Positions 1 to 8,910 of a stretch of DNA of 16,186 nt are shown piece by piece (position 1 is the stretch's first letter; each line of letters begins with the position of its first letter). Origin of the DNA: Burkholderiales bacterium (lineage in GTDB: Bacteria; Pseudomonadota; Gammaproteobacteria; Burkholderiales; Burkholderiaceae_C); assembly GCA_025354615.1 (NCBI GenBank), contig JANXMO010000281.1, positions 1 through 16,186 on the forward strand. The letters run 5' to 3'. Below the pieces are notes generated by a model, which worked only from the letters and a program-made list of their open reading frames with translations, was not told the origin of the DNA and did not search any database. The position numbers were made by a program, and so were the translations under genes.

Positions 1-488
1 TAAATGCCAGGCGAAGAATGGCCCTGGATGTAGAGCAAGTCACCGCCATGCGTGCCACCGGCGGCGGTGTCGTCGGCATGCCAGAAATGGTTGAAACCGG
101 CGCCAAACATCGTGGCCAGCGAGGCAAAACTGCTGATGTGCCCCCCCAGATCACCGCCATCGTCGGGGTGCAGCCGATTGGCTTTCACGACCATCGCCAT
201 GGCATTCCAGCGCATGTAGGCACGCAGCCGCTCTTCTAAATCCAGCTGGCCGGGACAGCGCTCTTCCTGATCCGTTGGAATGGTGTTGACGTAGGCCGTA
301 TTGGCGGAAAAAGGCACGTCGACGCCCGCTTGGCGGGCATGGTCGATCAGCGTTTCCAGCAAGAAATGCGCACGCTCACCACCTTCAGCGCCGATCACGG
401 CGGACAACGCATCGAGCCACTCGCGGGTTTCCTGCGAATCGCTGTCGTTGGCAGCGGCGCCGATGAACGACTCAGGCATGGCGGACAT
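1..488 (-). CDS. aceE: Pyruvate dehydrogenase E1 component, N-terminal part (runs off the window)
   Basis: Homodimeric-type E1 of the pyruvate dehydrogenase complex: thiamine-diphosphate-dependent decarboxylation of pyruvate and transfer of the acetyl group to the E2 lipoyl domain, in the cytoplasm. Only the first 162 codons are present. The translation begins MSAMPESFIGAAANDSDSQE and continues with family hallmarks in the right order: ETREWLDAL, the INTIP-like stretch VNTIPTDQEE, PGQLDLEERLRAYMRWNAM, GGHISSFASLATM, FNHFWHA and GGDLLYIQGHSSPGI. These match the order known for E. coli AceE. The start at 488 has AGGAG five bases upstream; a second Met three codons in is a weaker alternative. 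The gene is divergent from the sensor kinase, with about 97 bp between the two starts. I see no convincing -35/-10 pair for it in that gap. Identification is very secure; the rest of the gene lies beyond position 1. Confidence 0.97.
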   Translation of the reverse strand, partial: MSAMPESFIGAAANDSDSQETREWLDALSAVIGAEGGERAHFLLETLIDHARQAGVDVPFSANTAYVNTIPTDQEERCPGQLDLEERLRAYMRWNAMAMVVKANRLHPDDGGDLGGHISSFASLATMFGAGFNHFWHADDTAAGGTHGGDLLYIQGHSSPGI

Positions 489-552
489 GTCGTCTCCTGG
501 TTTTTTTGGAATGGCGCGCAGTCTCGCACAACTCGCCGCTATTTCATTCAAT

Positions 553-565
553 CCTTCATGGAAGG
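553..565. promoter_or_regulatory. Perfect 5-bp inverted repeat in the aceE/kinase divergent gap
   Basis: CCTTC-ATG-GAAGG is a perfect dyad with a 3-bp spacer, in the short gap (489-585) between the divergent starts of aceE and the histidine kinase. It lies 20 bp before the kinase start and 65 bp before the aceE start. Symmetry and position fit an operator for a dimeric regulator, possibly the linked response regulator, but a dyad this short can occur by chance. The rest of the gap holds the aceE Shine-Dalgarno and a T-run, with no clear promoter boxes. Confidence 0.3.
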
Positions 566-585
566 CTGGCCTGGATAATCACGGC

Positions 586-3123
586 ATGTTTGCCATTTCA
601 CCCCGCGCCGGACGCGACAAGAAAGCCCCGGGCCGCTTGTTTGACCGCTGGTGGGGGCAGCAGTCGGCCAGCCGCCAGGATCGATTTGCCACGTTGGGGC
701 CGCTGGTCTCCGTGATGCTGTTTTTGGCCGCCATCATTTCCTCCTTCTGGTATTTGCGCAACGAGGAGTTCGAACGCGAGACCGAGTCGATTCGGCGCGA
801 CACCGAAGTGGCGCAACAGGAAATTCGTTTGCGCCTGATGGACAATCAGGAGCAGCTGATGCGCCTGGCACGCGAAATCATGCTGCATCCGCCCAGCCCA
901 GCTGAATTTACAAACCAGGTCACCCGCCTGGTGCACGACCGGCCCGAGATCACCCGCCTGCTTTGGTTGAACGCGGACCGCTCGCCCCGCGCGGCGTTCA
1001 GCGTGCCCGGTGTCTATGCCGACCCTGTCTCGGACGATGAAAATGGTCAGTCGGTGCCGCGCAAAGGGCAGGTCAGCGCTGCCGAACGGGCGTTCATGGC
1101 CGCGCGCGACCGCCGTCAGCCGGTGCTGTCGGCGCCGTTCAACGACATGGAAGGCCTGCCGGTGGTGCAGCTGCACGTGCCGCTGAGCGAACGTGGCGGC
1201 TTCAATGGCGTGCTGGTGGCCGACTACTCGCTGGAAACACTGGTGCGCTTTCGCATCCCGGCCGAGCTGTCGAAACGGCACACCATCAGCCTGATTGATG
1301 CGCAAGACCAAGTGCTGGCCAGCACCGTGGCGCGCCAACCAGGCCAGCGCGCGCGGCCGGCGCCGGTGGTGCATGTGGTGCCGGTGATGCCATCGGACGA
1401 CACGCTGTTCTTGCGTGGCCAGGGTTACCGCACATCAATCGGTCTGATCGGCAACACGTTGTTCTGGATGGTGGTCGCCTTGAGCGTTTTAACGGGCTGG
1501 ATGTTGCTGGGTACCTGGCGCCATATGCGCGGCCGCTCGCAGATGCAAAGCGCGTTGGCAACCGAGGCCAACTTCCGCAGGGCGATGGAAAACTCGATGC
1601 TCACCGGCATGCGGGCGATGGACATGGAAGGCCGCATCACCTACGTCAACCCCGCGTTTTGCGCGATGACGGGGTTCGAGGAGCACGAGATCGTCGACAT
1701 CCTGCCGCCATTTCCCTACTGGCCAACCACGCGCCATGAAGAAAACAGCCGGTTGTTCCAGCAGGAGCTGGAAGGGCGCAGCCCGGCCGGCGGCATTGAA
1801 ATCAAGGTGATGCGAAAGGACGGCAGCTTGTTCGATTCGCGCATGTACGTGTCGCCGCTGATCGACTCGAAAGGCCAGCAAACCGGCTGGATGACGTCGA
1901 TGACCAACATCACCGAAGCCAAGCGCATCCGCGACCAACTGTCGGCGTCGCATGAACGGTTCACGACGGTGCTCGAGTCGCTCGATGCCGCGGTGTCGGT
2001 ATTGTCGGTGCAGCAGGGCGAGCTGCTGTTTGCCAACCGGTCCTACCGCGTCTGGTTCGGAGCTGACGCGCTGGGCCATGCCATGTTGTCGGGCGATGAC
2101 AGCCCGTTCACCGGGCCGGTGTCAGGCTTTGACGACGCGGTCGAAAGCATGGGCGGCCTGCCGACACAGGCCATCACCGAAGCCGGATCGGACTCCCATG
2201 AAGTGTTCGTCGACACGCTGGCCAAGTGGTTCGACGTGCGGTCGCGCTATCTGCAGTGGACCGACGGCCGCCTGGCGCAAATGCTGATCGCCACCGATGT
2301 GACAGTGCGCCGCAACGCCGAAGCCGTGGCCGCCAGCCAGGCCGAGCAAGCGCAGGTCACCAGCCGGCTGGTGACGATGGGCGAAATGGCGTCGTCCGTG
2401 GCGCATGAGCTGAACCAGCCGTTGACGGCAATTGCCAACTATTGCAGCGGCATGGTTTCGCGCATCCGTGACAACGCCATCGAGCGTGACGACCTGGTGG
2501 CGGCGCTCGAAAAAACGTCGCGGCAGGCGCAGCGGGCCGGGCAAATCATTCACCGTATCCGTGCGTTCGTGAAACGCAGCGAGCCGCAGCGGGTGGAGGC
2601 CGATGCCAGAGTCATCGTGGAAGACGCGCTGGAGCTGGCCAGCATCGAACTGCGACGGCGCAAGATTGCCATCAAAACCTACATTGCCCAGCGGCTGCCG
2701 GTCCTGAAAGTTGACCCCATCCTGATCGAGCAGGTGGTGCTGAACTTGATCAAGAACGCCGCTGAAGCCATCGATGGCGCCAACCTGCCGACGGCGCGGC
2801 GCAACATCGAACTGCGGGTATTGCCACAGCACAGCAGCGAAGAAGGCGAAGTGATCGAGTTCAGCGTCACTGACACCGGCCCCGGCATCAAGAACGAGGT
2901 GATCACACGCCTGTACGAAGCTTTTTTCTCGACCAAGGCTGAAGGCATGGGTATTGGCTTGAGCCTGTGCCGCTCGATCATCGAGTCGCATCGCGGCCGA
3001 ATCAAAGCCCAGAACCTCTACAATGCCGACGCGGTGATCGGTTGTCGTTTTTCATTCACGCTGCCGGTGGAAATCTCGCCCCACGAAGTCCCAAATCCTC
3101 TCAACCCGGCACTGACTTCATGA
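586..3123 (+). CDS. Membrane-bound PAS-domain sensor histidine kinase
   Basis: Sensor kinase of a two-component system, 845 residues, in the inner membrane. A short cytoplasmic N-terminus is followed by membrane segment 1 (about residues 36-57, LGPLVSVMLFLAAIISSFWY), a periplasmic sensor region of about 230 residues, and membrane segment 2 (about 287-310, TLFWMVVALSVLTGWMLLG). Two PAS-like domains follow (about 330-450, with GRITYVNPAFCAMTGF, and about 455-580). The HisKA domain has the phosphoacceptor His607 in VAHELNQPLTAI. The HATPase_c domain shows the N box (LNLIKNAAEA, Asn720/Asn724), G1 (DTGPGI, 763-768), F box (EAFFSTK) and G2 (GMGIGLSL, 787-794). HELNQPL places it with FixL/DctB-like HPK4 kinases; no haem ligand can be assigned by eye. 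I chose ATG 586 because the open frame upstream to 301 is antisense to aceE; its Shine-Dalgarno is weak, so ATG 511 is possible. It overlaps the response regulator by 4 nt. The ligand is unknown. Confidence 0.93.
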   Translation: MFAISPRAGRDKKAPGRLFDRWWGQQSASRQDRFATLGPLVSVMLFLAAIISSFWYLRNEEFERETESIRRDTEVAQQEIRLRLMDNQEQLMRLAREIMLHPPSPAEFTNQVTRLVHDRPEITRLLWLNADRSPRAAFSVPGVYADPVSDDENGQSVPRKGQVSAAERAFMAARDRRQPVLSAPFNDMEGLPVVQLHVPLSERGGFNGVLVADYSLETLVRFRIPAELSKRHTISLIDAQDQVLASTVARQPGQRARPAPVVHVVPVMPSDDTLFLRGQGYRTSIGLIGNTLFWMVVALSVLTGWMLLGTWRHMRGRSQMQSALATEANFRRAMENSMLTGMRAMDMEGRITYVNPAFCAMTGFEEHEIVDILPPFPYWPTTRHEENSRLFQQELEGRSPAGGIEIKVMRKDGSLFDSRMYVSPLIDSKGQQTGWMTSMTNITEAKRIRDQLSASHERFTTVLESLDAAVSVLSVQQGELLFANRSYRVWFGADALGHAMLSGDDSPFTGPVSGFDDAVESMGGLPTQAITEAGSDSHEVFVDTLAKWFDVRSRYLQWTDGRLAQMLIATDVTVRRNAEAVAASQAEQAQVTSRLVTMGEMASSVAHELNQPLTAIANYCSGMVSRIRDNAIERDDLVAALEKTSRQAQRAGQIIHRIRAFVKRSEPQRVEADARVIVEDALELASIELRRRKIAIKTYIAQRLPVLKVDPILIEQVVLNLIKNAAEAIDGANLPTARRNIELRVLPQHSSEEGEVIEFSVTDTGPGIKNEVITRLYEAFFSTKAEGMGIGLSLCRSIIESHRGRIKAQNLYNADAVIGCRFSFTLPVEISPHEVPNPLNPALTS

Positions 3124-3743
3124 GTTTGATACCGAAGAAAGGCACTGTTTACGTCGTCGACGATGACGAAGCGGTGCGCGATTCATTGCAGTGGCTGCTC
3201 GAAGGAAAGGACTACCACGTCAAGTGCTTCGACTCGGCAGAATCGTTTCTCTCCCGCTTCGACCCGCGTGAAATCGCTTGCCTCATTGCCGATATCCGCA
3301 TGGACGGCATGAGCGGCCTGGAACTGCAGGACCGCCTGATGGAGCGCAAAAGCCCGCTGCCCATCGTCTTCATCACCGGCCACGGTGACGTGCCGATGGC
3401 CGTCACGACGATGAAAAAAGGCGCGATGGATTTCATCGAAAAGCCGTTCAAGGAAGAAGATTTGCTGGGTTTGGTCGAGTACATGCTGGACCAAGCCCGC
3501 GCCGCTTTTTCACAGCACCAGGAAGCCGCCAGCCGCGATGCCTTGCTGTCACGCCTGACCGCACGCGAGTCGCAGGTGCTGGAGCGCATCGTGGCCGGCC
3601 GCTTGAACAAGCAGATTGCGGACGATCTGGGCATCAGCATCAAGACCGTTGAAGCCCATCGCGCCAACATCATGGAAAAAGTGAATGCCAACACGGTGGC
3701 CGATTTGCTGAAAGTGGCTCTTGGCGCACAGGTCAGGCCTTGA
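3120..3743 (+). CDS. FixJ/NarL-type response regulator
   Basis: DNA-binding response regulator of 207 residues, the evident partner of the upstream kinase. The receiver domain (about 8-125) shows the acidic pocket [11 protein letters not shown] (Asp14-Asp16), phosphoacceptor Asp58 in [12 protein letters not shown], the switch Thr86 in [12 protein letters not shown] and the conserved Lys108 in DFIEKPF. A LuxR/GerE-type helix-turn-helix follows (about 143-203): [20 protein letters not shown], then [20 protein letters not shown]. The FITGHGD and IEKPF wording is typical of the FixJ/TtrR/DctR group. Its ATG overlaps the kinase stop as ATGA, implying translational coupling and a matched pair. Seventy bases then separate it from folD. 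Targets are unknown; divergent aceE and its own operon are the nearest candidates. Confidence 0.95.
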   Translation: MSLIPKKGTVYVVDDDEAVRDSLQWLLEGKDYHVKCFDSAESFLSRFDPREIACLIADIRMDGMSGLELQDRLMERKSPLPIVFITGHGDVPMAVTTMKKGAMDFIEKPFKEEDLLGLVEYMLDQARAAFSQHQEAASRDALLSRLTARESQVLERIVAGRLNKQIADDLGISIKTVEAHRANIMEKVNANTVADLLKVALGAQVRP

Positions 3744-3770
3744 AGCGCCGCACCTACTCTTTTTTCAATC

Positions 3771-3792
3771 GGGGCCGCCAGCAAGCGGCCTC
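3771..3792 (+). other. GC-rich hairpin ahead of folD
   Basis: GGGGCCGC-cagcaa-GCGGCCTC can form an 8-bp stem (one G-U pair) with a 6-nt loop in the 70-bp gap between the response regulator and folD. No T-run follows it, so it is not a standard intrinsic terminator. It could be a processing or partial-attenuation element, or mere GC-rich coincidence. folD has no obvious Shine-Dalgarno after it. Confidence 0.3.
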
Positions 3793-3813
3793 GTCCATTT
3801 CAATCGTTCCCCC

Positions 3814-4667
3814 ATGCCTGCTCAACTGATCGACGGCAACGCGCTGTCGCGGCGCCTGCGCGTCGATCTTGCCGCCAGCGCCCGCGGCTTGGCTGCCCGC
3901 GGCGTCACGCCGGCGTTGGCGGTGGTGCTGGTGGGAGAGGACCCGGCCAGCCAGGTCTACGTGCGCAACAAGGTCAAGGCGTGTGAAGACAACGGTTTGC
4001 GTTCGGTGCTCGAAAAGTACGAGGCCACGCTGAGCGAAGCCGCATTGCTGGAACGCATTGCGGCGTTGAATGGTGATCCCATGATCCACGGCATTTTGGT
4101 GCAGATGCCCTTGCCGCCGCATATCGACCCGCAGCGGGTGATTGCCGCCATTTCAACCGCCAAGGACGTCGACGGTTACTCCACGCTGAGCGCCGGCGAA
4201 CTGATGACGGGCGCCGCCGGATTTCGTCCGTGCACGCCGGCCGGCTGCATGGCGCTGATTGCCAGTACCGGAATAAATCTGCGCGGCAAGCATGCCGTCG
4301 TCATCGGGCGCAGCAACACCGTGGGCAAACCGATGGCGTTGTTGCTGCTGCAAGCACATGCCACGGTCACCATCTGCCACAGCGCCAGTGTCGACATGGC
4401 CCGCCACACGCGGCAGGCCGACGTGCTGGTGGCCGCCGTGGGTCGCCGCGGCACGGTCACTGCCGACATGGTCAAACCCGGCGCCGTGGTGATCGACGTC
4501 GGCATCAACCGTGATGACGCCGGCCAGCTGTGCGGCGATGTGGACTTTGCGGGCGTGGCCGAAGTGGCCGCCTTCATTTCGCCCGTCCCTGGCGGCGTGG
4601 GCCCGATGACGATCACGCAGTTGCTGGCCAACACACTGGAGGCGGCGGAACACGCCGCAGGCGCGCC

Positions 4668-4671
<4 letters not shown>
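3814..4671 (+). CDS. folD: Bifunctional methylenetetrahydrofolate dehydrogenase / methenyltetrahydrofolate cyclohydrolase
   Basis: Cytoplasmic one-carbon enzyme that oxidises 5,10-methylene-THF to 5,10-methenyl-THF with NADP+ and hydrolyses that to 10-formyl-THF, feeding purine and formyl-Met-tRNA synthesis. Its 285 residues are the usual family length. Visible hallmarks: [14 protein letters not shown] with catalytic Tyr49 and Lys53, [13 protein letters not shown], the folate-site [25 protein letters not shown], the nucleotide-binding [20 protein letters not shown], and the C-terminal signature [16 protein letters not shown]. The start at 3814 gives the normal N-terminus [16 protein letters not shown], although no clear ribosome site precedes it. 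Its stop overlaps the prlC start by 4 nt (ATGA), so the two are probably translationally coupled. No unusual residues are seen. Confidence 0.97.
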
Positions 4672-6707
<2,036 letters not shown>

Positions 6708-6738
6708 TATGCGGCGCACCAGCGGCCAGATTGCAGAC

Positions 6739-7407
6739 ATGAACTTTTCCACACCGTCTTTTCCCAACACCCGTCGGCTGCGCCGCTGCGCGCAGGGCCT
6801 GGTGTTGTGCACCAGCGGGCTGCTGACGGCCTTTCCCTGCCAGGCCCTCTACAAAGTGATTGCCCCCGACGGCAAAGTGACCTTCACCGACCGGCCGCCC
6901 CCCACAGCCGCTGGCGACCGCGTCACACCCATCACCGCAGCAGGCAATGCGCCGGCAGCCGTGCCGCTGCCGCTCGAGTTGCGCCAAGCCAGCAGCAAAT
7001 ACCCGGTCACGCTTTACGTGACGGCCGGCTGTGAACCCTGCGAAGCGGGCCGGCTGCTGCTGCGCCAGCGCGGTATCCCGTACAGCGAAAAGCAGGTTGT
7101 GACGGCTGACGACAGCGATGCGCTGCAACGCCTGTCCGGCTCGCGCACCTCGCCCACGCTGACGATCGGCGCTCAGGCGCTGACCGGCTTGTCGGCCGAG
7201 GTCTGGCATTCGTATCTCGACTCAGCGGGCTACCCGCGCGAATCTCGCTTGCCATCGAACTATGTTTTCAGCGCCGCCACGCCGTTGACCGAGCGCCGTG
7301 ACGCCGGCCGGCCGCTGGCCGCATCGGCTGCTGTGCGCGCAGCGCCAGCGGCACGCATCACACCGCCCGCCCCAGCAGCCGATCCCGCCAACCGCATCCG
7401 CTTCTGA
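6739..7407 (+). CDS. Exported glutaredoxin-like protein with an N-terminal DUF4124-type segment
   Basis: Predicted periplasmic or envelope protein of 222 residues. An n-region with RRLRR is followed by a hydrophobic core (about 17-32) and a cleavage-like PCQA at residue 36. Mature residues LYKVIAPDGKVTFTDRPPP resemble the DUF4124 motif (Y-K-x-x-D-x-x-G-x-x-x-Y/F-T-D-x-P). From about residue 87 a thioredoxin-fold domain appears: YPVTLYVTAGCEPCEAG with the CxxC pair Cys98-Cys101, RQRGIPYSEKQV, and the cis-proline region RTSPTLTIG, then AEVWHSYLDSAGYP. The C-terminal ~50 residues are Ala/Pro-rich and low-complexity. It probably handles thiol exchange or redox sensing in the periplasm; the partner is unknown. 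ATG 6739 gives a sensible signal peptide. ATG 6709, one base after the prlC stop, would add ten residues and could be favoured by coupling. It converges on rmuC with a 25-bp gap and no visible terminator. Confidence 0.82.
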   Translation: MNFSTPSFPNTRRLRRCAQGLVLCTSGLLTAFPCQALYKVIAPDGKVTFTDRPPPTAAGDRVTPITAAGNAPAAVPLPLELRQASSKYPVTLYVTAGCEPCEAGRLLLRQRGIPYSEKQVVTADDSDALQRLSGSRTSPTLTIGAQALTGLSAEVWHSYLDSAGYPRESRLPSNYVFSAATPLTERRDAGRPLAASAAVRAAPAARITPPAPAADPANRIRF

Positions 7408-7432
7408 CGCCCTGATCGGCCCTGCCCCGACT

Positions 7433-8908
7433 TCACAGCAGCCGCGTTTTTTCTTCGGCGGCGTCGGCCATGTCGACCGCATCGCCGGGCAACGCAGGCG
7501 GCAAAATGATTTGCGCCTCGGCGTCGCTCATCGCCTCGACAGCTTTGAGCTTGCGCGTCATCACGTTGGTGCGGGTTTGCGCTTCGTCGATGGTGCTGCT
7601 GGCTTCGTCAAGCTTTTTCTTGGTTTTGGCCAGCACCGCGCCGAACTTGGCGAATTCGGTTTTGACTGCGCCCAGCACTTCCCACACCTCTGAGGAGCGT
7701 TTTTCCAGCGCCAGCGTGCGAAAGCCCATTTGCAGGCTGTTCAGCGTGGCCAGCAGCGTGGTCGGCCCGGCCAGGGTCACGCGGTGCTCGCGCTGCAGCG
7801 CTTCCATCAGGCCCGGCCGGCGCAGCGCCTCGGCATACAGGCCTTCGGTCGGCACGAACAGGATGGCGAACTCGGTGGTGTGTGGCGGCGACACGTATTT
7901 GTCGTGAATGGTTCGCGCCTCCAGGCGCAGGCGTGCCTCGATGGCGCGGCCGGCGGCCTCGGCGGCGGGTGCATCGGCACGCTCTTGCGCGTCGAGCAAG
8001 CGCTCGTAATCTTCACGCGGGAATTTGGCGTCGATCGGCAGCCACAGCGGCACGCCGTCGTCACGCCGGCCGGGCAGGCGGATGGCGAACTCAACCCGCG
8101 CGCCGCTGCCCGGCACGGTTTCGACGTTGGTGGCGTATTGCCCGGGTGTGAACACTTGTTCCAACAAGCCGGCCAGTTGCACTTCGCCAAACACGCCACG
8201 TGACTTCACATTTGTCAGCACCCGGTTCAGCGCGCCCACGTCTTTCGCCAGCACCTGCATTTCGCCCAGGCCGCGATGCACTTGATCCAGCCGGTCGGCC
8301 ACTTGCTTGAAACTCTCGCCCAGGCGCTGCTCCAGCGTGGCGTGCAGTTTTTCATCGACAGTGGCGCGCATCTGCTCCAGCTTGTGCTCGTTGCCCTGCT
8401 GCAGCGCACCCAGCTTTTGCTCGACAGCGCTGCGCATGTCGCCCAGCCGCTGTTCGCTCGACAAAGTCAGCGCGCGCAACTGGTCGGCCAGCGCGTCTGA
8501 CAACCGCTGCAGCGCATTCGCCTGCTGCTCGCCGAGCCGGGCCAGGCTGGCATCTTGTGCCTCGCGCGCCGCGTGCGCCTGCTGCGCCAGCGCGGCCGTG
8601 GCCTGGCGCAGTGTGTCGGCCAACAGCTGCTGGGTGGCTGCCAGTTGGGTGCGAAAGCTGTCGATCTGCTCGTTTTGTGTGCGCGCCACATCGCTCTGCT
8701 GTGCCAGCAGCGTTTGTTGAAAGCTCGCCAGCGTTTGCCCGAGCTCGGCGCGCGTGCCCTGCGCGCTGCGCGCCAGCTCGTCGCGCAGTTCGCGTTCCAG
8801 GCGGTCCAGCTGCGGCGCCACGGCACTGGAGGACGGCCGCAGCACCAGCCACAACGTGAGCACGAAAACGAGCGCCAGCAGCGCGGTCGACAGGGCGTTG
8901 AACAGCAT
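7433..8908 (-). CDS. rmuC: RmuC family DNA recombination protein
   Basis: RmuC-family protein, 491 residues. An N-terminal membrane anchor (about 3-23, FNALSTALLALVFVLTLWLV) is followed by a long Ala/Gln/Leu-rich coiled coil (about 30-225, with repeated RLGE, EQRL and HKLEQMRATV heptads), then the conserved nuclease-like RmuC domain (about 238-460): FGEVQLAGLLEQVF, VEFAIRLPGR, LPIDAKFPREDYERL, TTEFAILFVPTEGLYAEAL, the TLAGPTTLLATLNSLQMGFR stretch and KTEFAKFGAVLAKTKKKLDE. In E. coli RmuC limits recombination at inverted repeats; its biochemical activity is not well established. The start lies 2 nt after the stop of the upstream ABC gene, so it is the last gene of the minus-strand cluster. Length and domain order are normal. 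Confidence 0.94.
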   Translation of the reverse strand: MLFNALSTALLALVFVLTLWLVLRPSSSAVAPQLDRLERELRDELARSAQGTRAELGQTLASFQQTLLAQQSDVARTQNEQIDSFRTQLAATQQLLADTLRQATAALAQQAHAAREAQDASLARLGEQQANALQRLSDALADQLRALTLSSEQRLGDMRSAVEQKLGALQQGNEHKLEQMRATVDEKLHATLEQRLGESFKQVADRLDQVHRGLGEMQVLAKDVGALNRVLTNVKSRGVFGEVQLAGLLEQVFTPGQYATNVETVPGSGARVEFAIRLPGRRDDGVPLWLPIDAKFPREDYERLLDAQERADAPAAEAAGRAIEARLRLEARTIHDKYVSPPHTTEFAILFVPTEGLYAEALRRPGLMEALQREHRVTLAGPTTLLATLNSLQMGFRTLALEKRSSEVWEVLGAVKTEFAKFGAVLAKTKKKLDEASSTIDEAQTRTNVMTRKLKAVEAMSDAEAQIILPPALPGDAVDMADAAEEKTRLL

Positions 8909-8910
8909 CC

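Noticed and set aside
301..585. In-frame upstream extension of the histidine kinase
   Set aside because: Positions 301-488 are antisense to the aceE coding start and give no recognisable domain; the kinase N-terminus with its first membrane segment is complete from 586.
598..1374. 258-codon minus-strand open frame opposite the kinase gene
   Set aside because: Composition is His/Arg/Gln-rich, typical of the antisense of a GC-rich gene, and the kinase on the other strand is unambiguous.
2122..2991. 289-codon minus-strand open frame opposite the kinase catalytic domains
   Set aside because: It mirrors conserved HisKA/HATPase codons and shows no domain of its own.
7408..7432. Possible shared terminator between the convergent glutaredoxin-like gene and rmuC
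   Set aside because: The 25-bp gap contains no stem and no T-run; the T6 stretch just inside the rmuC end has no matching stem before it.
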